Shown: positions 43,513 to 51,872, counted from the stretch's first letter. The stretch is DNA of 64,000 nucleotides from Enorma massiliensis phI (GCF_000311845.1 NZ_HE978574.1:820171-884170); one strand, 5' to 3'. Program-made: numbers and translations. Notes: generated from the letters alone by a model not told the origin.

Positions 43513-44102
43513 GGTGCCTCCTTTGCGGATGGGTCTTCAGTATGGTAGTGCATGGGCGCCGAAAATGAGTTGCGGATACTCCGGGCGCACTTGCCGTTTT
43601 CGGGCGGGATTTCGCCATGCTTGCTCTTTCCGGGCGATATTCGGACGCATCCGCCGTTCTTGGGCAATAGTTCGCCATCTGAGGCACGGAATACGGCGGA
43701 TTATCGCCCGAGAGCGCCCCGCATGGCGGATTATCGCCCGGCAAAGTCCTGCAGCGTAATTCCGCCCGAGGGCGCCCCGCATGGCGAATCGCTGCCCGTA
43801 AAGTCCCGTAAGGAGAATCGCTGCCCGAGAGCGTCCTTCATGGCGAAATCCCGCCCGAGAACTCCCCGCGGCTAGCGTCTGCATGCATGCTCGCCCAGCG
43901 CGCGTGCGTGAACGGCATTGCCCATATTCCCGTGGTAGCGCGGCATTGTTCGTACGCCTCCTGAGAGCTCAGTATTCTCCGTGCGCTCGCGGGGACGGCG
44001 TGGAGTCGCTTTTGCCACGCCGGAACGGTGTCTTGCCTCGCCTATACTGGTGCCTGCTCATTCGGTACGACGCCGCGCCGCGTGCGCGGAGGAGGGAGCC
44101 TC
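43513..44102. other. divergent 590-bp region upstream of the D-Ala ligase gene
   Basis: More than half is the head-to-head repeat array at 43567-43869. From 43870 to the ligase start no gene is supported; the ligase promoter should be there. Confidence 0.6.
43567..43869. repeat. large head-to-head array of ~30-bp units
   Basis: Left units at 43567-43596, 43597-43626, 43627-43656 and 43657-43686 read in one direction. Right units at 43693-43722, 43723-43752, 43753-43780, 43781-43809, 43810-43839 and 43840-43869 read in the other. Right-hand units begin ATGGCG (with variation), carry GATTATCGCCCGAGAGCGC in the best copies and end near CCCCGC. There are no unique spacers and no cas genes, so it is not CRISPR. 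Confidence 0.85.
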
Positions 44103-45173
44103 ATGGTCGACGTTGCGATCATCTTCGGCGGCATTTCCACCGAACACGATATATCGCTTAAATCTGCAGACAACGTCATCGCGCAGCTTCCGCGCGACCG
44201 GTTTCGCCCGGTTCTCATCGGCATCACGCGGGATGGCACATGGTTGCACTACACGGGCGATGTTGAGGATATCGTCTCCGGTGCCTGGGAGGGCCACGAT
44301 GTGGAGCCGGTGGCGCTCCTGCCGGGTCGCGGCGAGAGTGCGCGGGGCGGTTTTATCGAGCTCGCCGAGGAGGGCGCATGCCAGCTCAAGGTCGATGTAG
44401 CGCTCCCCGTGCTCCACGGCCAGGGCGGCGAGGACGGCACCGTTCAGGGTGCGCTCGAGGCGTGCGGCGTTCCGTACGTGGGCTGCGGCGTGCTCGCCTC
44501 TGCGGTGTGCATGGATAAAGACGCCGCCCATCGGCTCGCTGCGGCGGCGGGTGTGCGCTCTCCGTTGTGCGAGGTGCTGTATCGTGGCGCTTCCGATGAG
44601 GAATGCCAGGCGGCGGTGGAGCGCTGCGGCGGGTTCCCCGTCTTCGTGAAGCCCGCTCGCGGCGGCTCGTCCATCGGTGTTTCCAAGGCATCGGACGAGG
44701 CGTCGTACCGCACGGCGCTAGAGGCCGCTTTCGCGCTCGATGAGAAGGTTGCCATCGAGGAGGCCATCCAGGGCATCGAGGTGGGTTGCGCGGTCGTGGG
44801 CGACGCGGTGCGCGGAACGAAGATGGGCGCCGTTGACGAAATCGTCATCCAGGGCGATGGCTTCTTCCGCATCCATCTCGAGAAGGATCCCGGTGCGAAT
44901 ACCGAGTTGCGCTGCCCCGCGGACCTTCCCGACGACGTGCTGGCGCGCGTGCGCGCCGCAGGCCGCACGGTGTATGAGGCGCTCGGCTGCTCCGGTTTCG
45001 CGCGCGTCGACCTTTTCGTGACGCCCGAGGGCGAAGTGGTGTTCAACGAAGTCAACTCGACGCCCGGCATGACGTACTACTCGCGTTTCCCGCAGATGAT
45101 GCGTGTGGCGGGCCACGAGCTTGACGAGGTGCTCGCTGAGCTCATCGATGCGGAGCTTGAGGGCGCCGCATAA
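44103..45173 (+). CDS. ddl: D-alanine--D-alanine/D-Xaa ligase, VanA-like
   Basis: A 356-residue ATP-grasp ligase joining D-Ala to a second D-residue for peptidoglycan precursors. Typical parts are VAIIFGGISTEHDISLKSAD, VALPVLHGQGGEDGTVQGAL, VFVKPARGGSSIGVSKASDE and VFNEVNSTPGMTYYSRFPQM. Several segments resemble Van ligases more than DdlA/DdlB: IGITRDGTWLHYTGD, EVGCAVVGDAVRG, VDEI, and the omega loop FFRIHLEKDPG. VanA has FRIHQEVEP there, with His244 selecting D-lactate. No vanH, vanX or vanY lies nearby, so this is probably the housekeeping ligase. Its second-substrate preference is open. The start follows GGAGGGAGCCTC. Confidence 0.9.
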   Translation: MVDVAIIFGGISTEHDISLKSADNVIAQLPRDRFRPVLIGITRDGTWLHYTGDVEDIVSGAWEGHDVEPVALLPGRGESARGGFIELAEEGACQLKVDVALPVLHGQGGEDGTVQGALEACGVPYVGCGVLASAVCMDKDAAHRLAAAAGVRSPLCEVLYRGASDEECQAAVERCGGFPVFVKPARGGSSIGVSKASDEASYRTALEAAFALDEKVAIEEAIQGIEVGCAVVGDAVRGTKMGAVDEIVIQGDGFFRIHLEKDPGANTELRCPADLPDDVLARVRAAGRTVYEALGCSGFARVDLFVTPEGEVVFNEVNSTPGMTYYSRFPQMMRVAGHELDEVLAELIDAELEGAA

Positions 45174-45341
45174 GGTACGGCTGCGGCGTCTGCCTTGCGG
45201 CACATCAGCGGCTACGGCGCATCGGCCGTTTGCTCGTCTGCGCTATGATGGCGCCGCGGTTCGCCTCGGCCATCCCGCGCCAGTTTAGTGTCAACGCGCC
45301 ATGCGGCACGATTGCCGGGCGCACGAAAGAAATGAGGAACG

Positions 45342-45773
45342 ATGTCCAATACCGGTAAGAAGCTTCGCGTTCATTATCGCGGTACGCTCGATGACGGCAC
45401 ACAGTTTGACAGCTCCTACGACCGCGGGGAAACCCTTGAGTTCGTCTGCGGCGCCGGCCAGATGATCGCTGGCTTCGATGCAGCTGTGGTCGATATGCAG
45501 GAAGGGGAGAAGAAGACCGTGCGCATTCCCGCCGCCGAGGCATACGGCGAGCGCCGCGACGACCTCATTCTTACGTTCCCTGCTAACCAGGTGCCCAATA
45601 TCGAGCAGATCAATGCGGGGGACAAACTCTTCCTGCAGACGCCCTCGGGCCAGCCCGTGCCCGCGACGGTGATCAAGGTAGACGAGACAGGCGTGGTGCT
45701 CGATGCGAATCACGAGCTCGCAGGCAAGGACCTCACCTTCGACATCGAGCTCGTCGAGGTTGCCGAGGCGTAG
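45342..45773 (+). CDS. FKBP-type peptidyl-prolyl isomerase (SlyD-like)
   Basis: A 143-residue cytosolic isomerase that speeds cis-trans proline isomerisation and assists folding. The FKBP core is split as in SlyD: LRVHYRGTLDDGTQFDSSYD, ETLEFVCGAGQMIAGFDAAV and EGEKKTVRIPAAEAYGERRD, then an insert-in-flap domain (LILTFPANQVPNIEQINAGD), then the return strand DLTFDIELVEV. There is no metal-binding His tail. The ATG lies six bases after GAGGAACG. It is transcribed alone. Confidence 0.92.
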   Translation: MSNTGKKLRVHYRGTLDDGTQFDSSYDRGETLEFVCGAGQMIAGFDAAVVDMQEGEKKTVRIPAAEAYGERRDDLILTFPANQVPNIEQINAGDKLFLQTPSGQPVPATVIKVDETGVVLDANHELAGKDLTFDIELVEVAEA

Positions 45774-45805
45774 ACTCCGCCTTGTATCAGGCGTGGGTAA
45801 GGCAA

Positions 45806-45980
45806 GCCGGCCGGGCCGGGTTCCGTTTCGTGAAATGGGACTAGGCCCGGCCGGACGAGATGAGGGGCGTCGAGGCGGGCGTCGAACTGGGCGACGAGAT
45901 TAAGGGCGTTCAGCCGTCTGTGTCGGCCGAGGCTAGGGGCGTTCACCCGTCTACGCCGGACGAGACTAGGGGTGCCCGTC
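45806..45980. repeat. hairpin followed by tandem 32-33-bp units
   Basis: CCGGCCGGGCC pairs with GGCCCGGCCGG (about 45807-45854), with TCCGTTTC/GAAATGGG continuing the stem. Then 45903-45934 and 45935-45967 are tandem units (AGGGCGTTCAGCCGTCTG; AGGGGCGTTCACCCGTCTAC), with a partial third. They lie between the convergent isomerase and Fur-family genes. Confidence 0.7.
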
Positions 45981-45990
45981 AGGGTTGGAA

Positions 45991-46386
45991 TTACGCTTCC
46001 CGGGTTTGACAGGCGGGGCAGAGCCCCTCGAAAAACGTATAGTGCGAGACGTCTGCATAGCCTGTCGAACGGGCGCAGCCGGTGTCTGCGCCGGCATCGT
46101 AGGGGAGGTCGAGGTCGCTCACGGCACCACATGACGTGCAGATAAGATGGGCATGGTGGTCGCATCGGTCGTCGAAACGACTTCCACCCGGTGTTTTAAG
46201 CTGCTGGATCATGCCCTCGTCGGAGAGCAGCGAGAGGTTGCGATATACCGTTCCCCGGCTGATGCGGCCGTCGTGGCGCCGGACCTCGACGAACACATCA
46301 TCGGCGGTGGGATGGCCGTTGTGCAGGGCTCGAACGGCATCGAGGACGAGCCGGCGCTGCCGGGTATTGCGTCGCTGTACGGCCAT
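45991..46386 (-). CDS. Fur family transcriptional regulator (PerR-like)
   Basis: A 131-residue Fur-family repressor. The winged helix includes RQRRLVLDAVRALHNGHPTA and RISRGTVYRNLSLLSDEGMI. The metal region has FDDRCDHHAHLICTSCGAVS and a second Cys pair GLCPACQTRE, giving the structural zinc CxxC pairs. The HHAH and Asp residues fit a PerR- or Fur-type regulatory site, but which metal it senses cannot be told. The start at 46386 follows AAGGAGGCTCCG; the frame extends upstream without support. Confidence 0.9.
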   Translation of the reverse strand: MAVQRRNTRQRRLVLDAVRALHNGHPTADDVFVEVRRHDGRISRGTVYRNLSLLSDEGMIQQLKTPGGSRFDDRCDHHAHLICTSCGAVSDLDLPYDAGADTGCARSTGYADVSHYTFFEGLCPACQTREA

Positions 46387-46489
46387 CGGAGCCTCCTTGC
46401 CGTCGTGGTTGCTCGCGCTTCTGCGCGACGTGCGCTGCGCGGGTTTGCCCTGTTGCGCGCACACAGCGGCGCGAAACGCGGCTCGGCGG

Positions 46490-46566
46490 GTGCGTGCGGC
46501 CGCGGCTACCAGGCTGGCGTGCGGCCGCGGCTCAGCGGGCGTGCGTAGCCGCGGCTACAGAGCTGA
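46490..46566. repeat. three short GC-rich tandem units
   Basis: GCGTGCGGCCGCGGCT occurs at about 46492 and 46517, with a third copy GCGTAGCCGCGGCT at about 46542, spaced about 24-25 bp apart. They lie upstream of the Fur-family gene. AT-rich sequence after it (GTATATGAGTATATTAC, near 46596-46612) may contain a promoter. Confidence 0.6.
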
Positions 46567-46644
46567 CATGCCGGCGCAGCATCCGCGCACGTCATTGTAT
46601 ATGAGTATATTACTAACATTTACGCGTGCACCGCAAGGTGCCCA

Positions 46645-47088
46645 CTAATAACGCACGGAGAAGCCGGTTTCGTTGCTTTGGACGTCAAGCGCCTGCGCCT
46701 CGGTAAGCCAGACGCGGCAGCGCATGCGGGAGTAATAGGCGTGGACGGTGTCGAGGTGCTTGATGATGGCGCCGCCTGGGCCCTGGATCTCCATTTCGAC
46801 CGATCCGTCGTCCAGGTTGAGGACCCAGCCCGTCAAGCCGAGCTCCCTGGCCGTTCCCTGGTTAGTCCAGCGGAACCCCACGCCCTGCACGTTGCCCGTG
46901 AAGAGGAAGCGATAGCGGACCGGCGCGCCGGCGTCTTGGGCGAGCGCCCTCTGAAGCTCCTTGATGGTGCAGAGCTCGAGGGGGCTGCGCTGGCTGCCTG
47001 GGGCGGCGCTGCCTGAAGGACCGCCTGCGCGCTCCGCGCCGCTCCCGCCTTGCCCTGCATAGGTGCGGATGCGGTCGATGATACCCAT
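46645..47088 (-). CDS. acylphosphatase with N-terminal extension
   Basis: A 147-residue protein. The C-terminal ~92 residues are an acylphosphatase, hydrolysing carboxyl-phosphate bonds: RYRFLFTGNVQGVGFRWTNQ with the phosphate-binding loop and catalytic Arg, then LGLTGWVLNLDDGSVEMEIQ with the catalytic Asn. The first ~55 residues (MGIIDRIRTYAGQGGSGAER ... LCTIKELQRALAQ) are an extension with a Gly/Ser-rich linker. The start at 47088 is preceded by AAGGGAGCGCACG. It lies 19 bases after the oxidoreductase gene on the same strand, so they form an operon. Confidence 0.88.
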   Translation of the reverse strand: MGIIDRIRTYAGQGGSGAERAGGPSGSAAPGSQRSPLELCTIKELQRALAQDAGAPVRYRFLFTGNVQGVGFRWTNQGTARELGLTGWVLNLDDGSVEMEIQGPGGAIIKHLDTVHAYYSRMRCRVWLTEAQALDVQSNETGFSVRY

Positions 47089-47107
47089 CGTGCGCTCCCT
47101 TCGCTCG

Positions 47108-48226
47108 CTATCGTTCGCCTGCTTCGCGTGCATCGCTTGCCAACACGTCGGCGGGGAAGGACACGCCCATCTGGCGGCGCGCCTCGTCCATGAGGGCGAG
47201 AGACGCCAGCGTGACGTCGCGATAGTGCCGAACGTTCCCGAAGGGGCCTGCGGGCGCGTCGAGCGGGTCGGAACCTGCTTGAACCGCGTCGACCGCATCG
47301 CAAAAATCACTGAGCTCGTAAACCATGGTGTTAGGCACCTGCGGAAGCTCGAGGTCCTCCGTGCGGGCGCCCTCTTCGACATGCACCTGCTTCGCCGCCG
47401 CACGCACCGCGGTGCCCCGGTGCTCGACGCGGGCCCATGTGGGTACCGAGATGCCGTCGAAGGTGAGCGTCGCGGTCTCGCTCTCGATTTGCGACGGCAG
47501 GCGATCGTTGGTGATCTTGGAGAAGTGGAGCGTTGCTACGAAGTCGGCATAGCGGGCGATGATGACTCCCGATCCATCGAGGGGGCCATGGGTGAGGCCG
47601 CGAGTTTCCTCATCGAGGAGAACGGGAGCCGCGAGAACGGATTCGGGTGCGCCGAAGAGCTCGATAAGCGGCTCGACGGTGTAGACGCCGATATCCATGA
47701 GAGAGCCGGTGGCCATCGCGCAATCGAAGATGTTGGTGTGCTTCCCGGCGAGAATTTCGTCGTAGCGAGATGAATACTTGCCAAAATGAAGATCGGCGCG
47801 GCGAATGCGGCCCAGGTTGCGCGTGAGGTCGCGAACGGCAACGAAGGCGGGGTCGTGCAGGGGGCGCATGGCTTCGAGCACCACGACGCCGGCCTTCTCG
47901 GCGGCATCGAACACAGCGCGCGCCTCGCGCTCGTTCGCGCCCAGCGGCTTCTCGGCGATCACGTGCTTGCCGCCCGCGATGCAGGCGAGGGCCTGCGACG
48001 CATGGAGCGCGTTGGGGCTTCCGAGATACACGGCGTCCACCTCGTTGCTGGCGGCGAGATCCTCGAGCTCGGTGAAGGGGCGTGAGCCGCCGCGCGCCTC
48101 GGTGAATGCCTTTGCGCGCTCGAGGTCGCGCGAAAGCGTGCCTACGAACACGGCGCGGTCGCTCGCGTTGATCTCTTCGATGAAATCGCTGGTGATGGCG
48201 CTGGTGCCGATAGTTGCGATGCGCAT
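47108..48226 (-). CDS. Gfo/Idh/MocA family NAD(P)-dependent oxidoreductase
   Basis: A 372-residue dehydrogenase. The Rossmann N-terminus reads MRIATIGTSAITSDFIEEIN, with VDAVYLGSPNALHASQALAC and the catalytic-type AEKPLGANEREARAVFDAA (Lys of EKP, about residue 97). The C-terminal domain includes FDCAMATGSLMDIGVYTVEP. The family oxidises sugars, inositols or dihydrodiols; the exact substrate is not evident. It is first in a two-gene unit with the acylphosphatase gene. Confidence 0.9.
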   Translation of the reverse strand: MRIATIGTSAITSDFIEEINASDRAVFVGTLSRDLERAKAFTEARGGSRPFTELEDLAASNEVDAVYLGSPNALHASQALACIAGGKHVIAEKPLGANEREARAVFDAAEKAGVVVLEAMRPLHDPAFVAVRDLTRNLGRIRRADLHFGKYSSRYDEILAGKHTNIFDCAMATGSLMDIGVYTVEPLIELFGAPESVLAAPVLLDEETRGLTHGPLDGSGVIIARYADFVATLHFSKITNDRLPSQIESETATLTFDGISVPTWARVEHRGTAVRAAAKQVHVEEGARTEDLELPQVPNTMVYELSDFCDAVDAVQAGSDPLDAPAGPFGNVRHYRDVTLASLALMDEARRQMGVSFPADVLASDAREAGER

Positions 48227-48386
48227 GGGGCTCCTATCTGTCGTGGCTTCGCGGACGGGAGGTCGGGATATTCGGGCCCGGCTCGGGCGGTCCTCGCGTC
48301 GGGCAGCCAGGCTGTCCCACACTGCGGAGCCCGTCGGGGTGGAGCATCCGGCGACCCTTACCGCAACCGTGCTCGCTTGAGGGTAT

Positions 48387-48444
48387 TGTACTCGCGAATC
48401 AACGGGTGGGGCACATGTACTCGCGAATCGGCGGGTGGGGCACA
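48387..48444. repeat. two tandem 29-bp units
   Basis: Units 48387-48415 and 48416-48444 read TGTACTCGCGAATC, two variable bases (AA or GG), then CGGGTGGGGCACA. They differ only at those two bases. Read on the minus strand, each has ACCCG followed by GATTCGC, resembling the words in the 41691 units. Confidence 0.85.
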
Positions 48445-48492
48445 TCGCTTCGCGCGCACCTAGGGAAGCGCTGATATTCCCTCCGGGGCGAT

Positions 48493-48646
48493 CGCGATTT
48501 CAGCTTTTGGGCACTTCGGGGAGGAGGGCCCGGGTAGCCGTGCCGCATCCGGGAGGGTGCCAGCCGCCTGAGCTGTGCCTTTTCCCACCCCTCGCCCGCC
48601 CGTGCCCGTCCGCCGCGCGGGGAAGTGCCCAAAAGTTGAAACCTCG
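48493..48646. repeat. MITE-like element, copy 2 (CTTTTGGGCACT ends)
   Basis: The left end is ATTTCAGCTTTTGGGCACTT and the right end is AAGTGCCCAAAAGTTGAAAC. The interior shares GGGCCCGGG, GGAGGGTGCCAGCC and CTGAGCTGTG-like words with copy 1 at 26666-26809. No ORF is inside. Confidence 0.75.
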
Positions 48647-48732
48647 ATGGGGCGGATGCTTCTGGCGCCCCATGATCAGTGTTTCCCTAAGAGCAAAGGG
48701 GAGCTGTCCCCATTCGGTATGGTCTCGAAGAG

Positions 48733-49215
48733 CTAGTCGGCGTCGGTGAAGCCGGTATCGACGAGGAGGTTGCCGGAATCGGCAGCCGTCGTGGCGAGCT
48801 CATCACAGCGTTCGTTGAGTTCATGTCCTGCATGGCCCTTGACCCAGACGAATGAGACCCGATGGGGCTCCATGGCGGCAAGGAGGCGCTGCCAAAGATC
48901 GATGTTCTTAACGGGTTTCTTGGCTGCCGTCTTCCAGCCACGGCGCTGCCAGCCTTCAATCCAGTGCTTGTTGAAGGCGTTGACGAGGTATTGGGAATCC
49001 GAGTGCAGCTCGACCTCGCAGGGGCGGTTCAACGTCTCGAGCGCCACGATTGCGGCGAGAAGCTCCATGCGGTTGTTGGTGGTGCGCTCGAAGCCCTCGG
49101 ACAGCTCGCGCGTGAAGGTTTGCCCCTGGCTGTTGGTAAACGAGAGCACGGCGCCGTAGCCACCGTTGCCGGGATTTCCGCGGGCGGATCCATCGGTATA
49201 AATGGTCACCTTCAC
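48733..49215 (-). CDS. rnhA: ribonuclease HI
   Basis: A 160-residue endonuclease that cuts RNA in RNA-DNA hybrids. The acidic catalytic residues are in [20 protein letters not shown] (Asp), [16 protein letters not shown] (Glu), [14 protein letters not shown] (Asp) and [16 protein letters not shown] (His loop and last Asp). It starts with GTG at 49215, supported by AGAGGA seven bases upstream; translating further upstream gives non-conserved sequence. It ends about 90 bases before the MITE-like element. Confidence 0.94.
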   Translation of the reverse strand: MKVTIYTDGSARGNPGNGGYGAVLSFTNSQGQTFTRELSEGFERTTNNRMELLAAIVALETLNRPCEVELHSDSQYLVNAFNKHWIEGWQRRGWKTAAKKPVKNIDLWQRLLAAMEPHRVSFVWVKGHAGHELNERCDELATTAADSGNLLVDTGFTDAD

Positions 49216-49453
49216 GCCGTCCTCTTTTCTGCCTCTATTCGGATCGATGCGTGTATCGGGCGGCTGCGCGCTTTTCCGCGAGTTGCCCGCTTTCATTCGA
49301 GCCGATATCTCTTCTTTTCCGTTCGCTTACACGCGCTTTGCGCGCCATTGCCCCATCGATTCTATGGTTGTTGACGAGGTTTTCAAAGCGCGTAACGCAT
49401 TTTCCGCATGGGGCTCCAGGGTCTGGGTGCCCTGCGGTGGCGGGGAGGTTGGA

Positions 49454-49579
49454 ATGGGCGAGATGGCGGCGGTGCTTCTCATGGTACTGGGTGCAGTGGC
49501 GGCCTTTGCCGCATCCGAGGTCGTTCGCGAGCTCGAGCGAAAGAGCGAGCGCCTCGTGGACGAGGCACGCGAGGCATGA
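49454..49579 (+). CDS. small single-span membrane protein, unknown
   Basis: A 41-residue ORF, MGEMAAVLLMVLGAVAAFAA then SEVVRELERKSERLVDEARE. It has one N-terminal hydrophobic helix and an amphipathic charged tail, with GGGGAGG five bases before the ATG. It lies 85 bases upstream of the aldo/keto reductase gene. No family is recognised; it could be a chance ORF, but ribosome binding site and composition favour a real small protein. Confidence 0.5.
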   Translation: MGEMAAVLLMVLGAVAAFAASEVVRELERKSERLVDEAREA

Positions 49580-49664
49580 TTCCGCTGGCCGCCATCACCG
49601 AGCGTTTGATGGGCGGCTGTGTTGCTATACTGGCTGCGACAGATTCGTAGCCAGGAGGAGCGCC

Positions 49665-50882
49665 ATGCAGTATCGAGTTGACCCCAGGACCGGACGCAGG
49701 CTCTCGGTTTTAGGGCTCGGCTGTATGCGGTTTCCAGGCAGCGTGCCCGGCAGGCCCGACCAGCGCCGGGCGGAGGCCATCATCGCGCGCGCCGTCGAGT
49801 GCGGCGTCAACTATCTCGACACGGCATATCTGTATCCGGGAAACGAGGCCGTGGTGGGTGCGGCGCTCGAGCACCTGGGCCTGCGCGACCAAGTGTTTCT
49901 CGCGACCAAGCTTCCCCATGCGTCGTGCAAGGACGAGGCGGACCTCGATCGCATCTTCAACGAGCAGCTGCGCCGCTTGCGAACGGATCGCATCGATTAT
50001 TACCTCATCCACAACATTACGAGCCCGGCTCAGTGGACGCGGCTTGTTGGCCTCGGCATCGAGGCATGGATTGCTCGCCAGAAGGCGGCGGGGCGGATCG
50101 GGGCCATCGGGTTCTCCTATCACGGCAGTACGGGCGATTTTTCCCTCGTGCTCGATGCTTACGACTGGGATTTTTGCCAGATCCAGTACAACTATGCGAA
50201 CGAGCGCTACCAAGCGGGGACGGCGGGGCTCGTCGCCGCTGCCGGACGCGGGCTCGCGGTCTTCGTGATGGAGCCGCTTCTCGGTGGGCGGCTTGCCGGG
50301 AAGCTCCCCGCCTCCGCGCGCCGCATCTTTGATCAGGCTGCCGACCGCATGGTGGGCGAGGGGCCGGGTGCGGTCGAGCTCACGACGCCTGCCGCCTGGG
50401 GCCTCTCGTGGGTGTGGGACCACCCCGAGGTCACGATGGTGCTCTCGGGAATGACTGCCCCCGAGATGGTGGACGAGAACGCGCGCATCGCGACCGCCGC
50501 ACTTCCGGGCGCGCTTTCGGCGGCTCAGCACGAGGTCGTGGCGCGCGTTCTGCAGGTGTTTGAGCGCTCGAACCGTGTGCCTTGCACTGGCTGTAACTAC
50601 TGCATGCCCTGCCCCCGGGGCATCAACATTCCCGGGTGCTTCGCCGCGTACAACGCGTCGTTCGCCCATGGCTGGTTCACCGGCGTTTCGCAATACTTCA
50701 CGGCATCGGCGGTGCGCACGGGTTCCCCAAAGCTCGCGAGCAATTGCGTGCGCTGCGGGGCGTGTCTTTCGAATTGCCCGCAGCATATCGAGATTCCCGA
50801 TCGCCTGCTTGATGTGCAGCGCCGGCTCACTCCGGGCCCGATCGGCGCCGCGCTCAAGCTCATCGCCTGCCGGAAGGGGTGA
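49665..50882 (+). CDS. aldo/keto reductase with C-terminal 4Fe-4S domain
   Basis: A 405-residue oxidoreductase. The N-terminal ~300 residues form an AKR barrel (LGLGCMRFPG; VNYLDTAYLYPGNEAVVGAA; FLATKLPHA; IDYYLIHNITSP), retaining Asp/Tyr/Lys/His tetrad positions. The C-terminal ~100 residues carry Cys clusters CTGCNYCMPCPRGINIP and CVRCGACLSNCPQHIEIP, like ferredoxin-type domains. Electron transfer from NAD(P)H to an iron-sulfur partner is likely; the substrate is unknown. CAGGAGGAGCGCC precedes the ATG. Confidence 0.92.
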   Translation: MQYRVDPRTGRRLSVLGLGCMRFPGSVPGRPDQRRAEAIIARAVECGVNYLDTAYLYPGNEAVVGAALEHLGLRDQVFLATKLPHASCKDEADLDRIFNEQLRRLRTDRIDYYLIHNITSPAQWTRLVGLGIEAWIARQKAAGRIGAIGFSYHGSTGDFSLVLDAYDWDFCQIQYNYANERYQAGTAGLVAAAGRGLAVFVMEPLLGGRLAGKLPASARRIFDQAADRMVGEGPGAVELTTPAAWGLSWVWDHPEVTMVLSGMTAPEMVDENARIATAALPGALSAAQHEVVARVLQVFERSNRVPCTGCNYCMPCPRGINIPGCFAAYNASFAHGWFTGVSQYFTASAVRTGSPKLASNCVRCGACLSNCPQHIEIPDRLLDVQRRLTPGPIGAALKLIACRKG

Positions 50883-51005
50883 GCGCGCTCGGAGAGGGTT
50901 GCGGCGAGCGTCTTGAGGCTACGTGCTCGGTCGGCGGCGAGGCGCTCGAATGCTCTCCTGTTCGGGTACCATGCCTCATCATGAGAGGCGATGAGGAGGA
51001 ATTCC

Positions 51006-51872
51006 ATGCTCACGATCGGATGTCATCTGTCGATTTCGCGGGGGTACGCGGCCATGGGAAGGACGGCGCTCCAGATCGGGGCGAATACCTTTGCGTTCTT
51101 CACGCGCAACCCGCGCGGCGGCACGGCAAAGGTGCCGGATCCCGATGATGTCGCGGAGCTTCGGCGCATCGCGCGCGAGCATGCGTTCGGTCCGCTCGTG
51201 GCGCACGCTCCCTATACCTACAACCTATGCTCGGCGAAGGAGCGCGCGCGGGAGTTCGCGCTCGAGGGCATGCGCGAGGACCTCGAGCGGCTCGAGCTTC
51301 TTCCAGGCACGTTCTACAATTTTCACCCTGGCGCGCATGTGGGGCAGGGGATGGAGCGGGGCATCGAGCGTATAGCCGAGGCACTCGGCCACATCATGTT
51401 CGAGGGGCAGAGCACGCGCGTGCTGCTCGAGACCATGGCGGGCAAGGGAACCGAGGTGGGCGGGCGCTTCGAGGACCTCGCCCGCATCATCGCGCTCGTT
51501 GAGAAGCGCCGCCCGGAGCTTGCCGGAAACCTGGGGGTATGCCTCGATACGTGCCACGTGAGCGATGCGGGCTACGATATCATCCATGACCTCGATGGAG
51601 TGCTGAGGGAATTCGACCAGGTCGTTGGGCTCGAGCGGTTATGCGCTGTGCACGTGAATGATTCCAAAAACCCTTGCGGCGCGCACAAGGATCGCCATGC
51701 GCGCATCGGGGATGGGTACCTCGGGTGCGAGGAGCTTGGTGGAGGCCTAGGCGTTTTCGCCGCCGTGACGCGCCATCCGGCTCTTCGTGATTTGCCGTTC
51801 ATTCTCGAGACGCCGAACGAACTCGCCGGCTACGCAGCGGAGATCAGGCTTCTGCGCGGGCTTGCGGCGTGA
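51006..51872 (+). CDS. nfo: deoxyribonuclease IV (endonuclease IV family)
   Basis: A 288-residue apurinic/apyrimidinic endonuclease of base-excision repair. Zinc-ligand motifs are visible in order: LTIGCHLSISRGYAAMGRTA, VAHAPYTYNL, FYNFHPGAHVGQG, LLETMAGKGTEVG, CLDTCHVSDAGYD, HVNDSKNPCGAHKDRHARIG and FILETP. Length matches the family. The start is ATG 51006, directly after GAGGAGGAATTCC; the ATG at 50991 overlaps this ribosome binding site and is rejected. Confidence 0.94.
   Translation: MLTIGCHLSISRGYAAMGRTALQIGANTFAFFTRNPRGGTAKVPDPDDVAELRRIAREHAFGPLVAHAPYTYNLCSAKERAREFALEGMREDLERLELLPGTFYNFHPGAHVGQGMERGIERIAEALGHIMFEGQSTRVLLETMAGKGTEVGGRFEDLARIIALVEKRRPELAGNLGVCLDTCHVSDAGYDIIHDLDGVLREFDQVVGLERLCAVHVNDSKNPCGAHKDRHARIGDGYLGCEELGGGLGVFAAVTRHPALRDLPFILETPNELAGYAAEIRLLRGLAA

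Larger units (their letters stand above)
48227..48732. other. 506-bp intergenic stretch with two repeat elements
   Basis: It contains the 29-bp tandem repeat at 48387-48444 and the MITE-like copy 2 at 48493-48646, listed separately. No gene is supported. Confidence 0.6.

Noticed and set aside
43567..43869. Possible CRISPR array (about 30-bp repeats)
   Set aside because: Units are directly abutting, vary in sequence, reverse direction in the middle and have no spacers; no cas genes are present.
44103..45173. Acquired vancomycin-resistance operon
   Set aside because: No vanR/S, vanH, vanX or vanY and no mobile genes adjoin; only ligase-level similarity is present.
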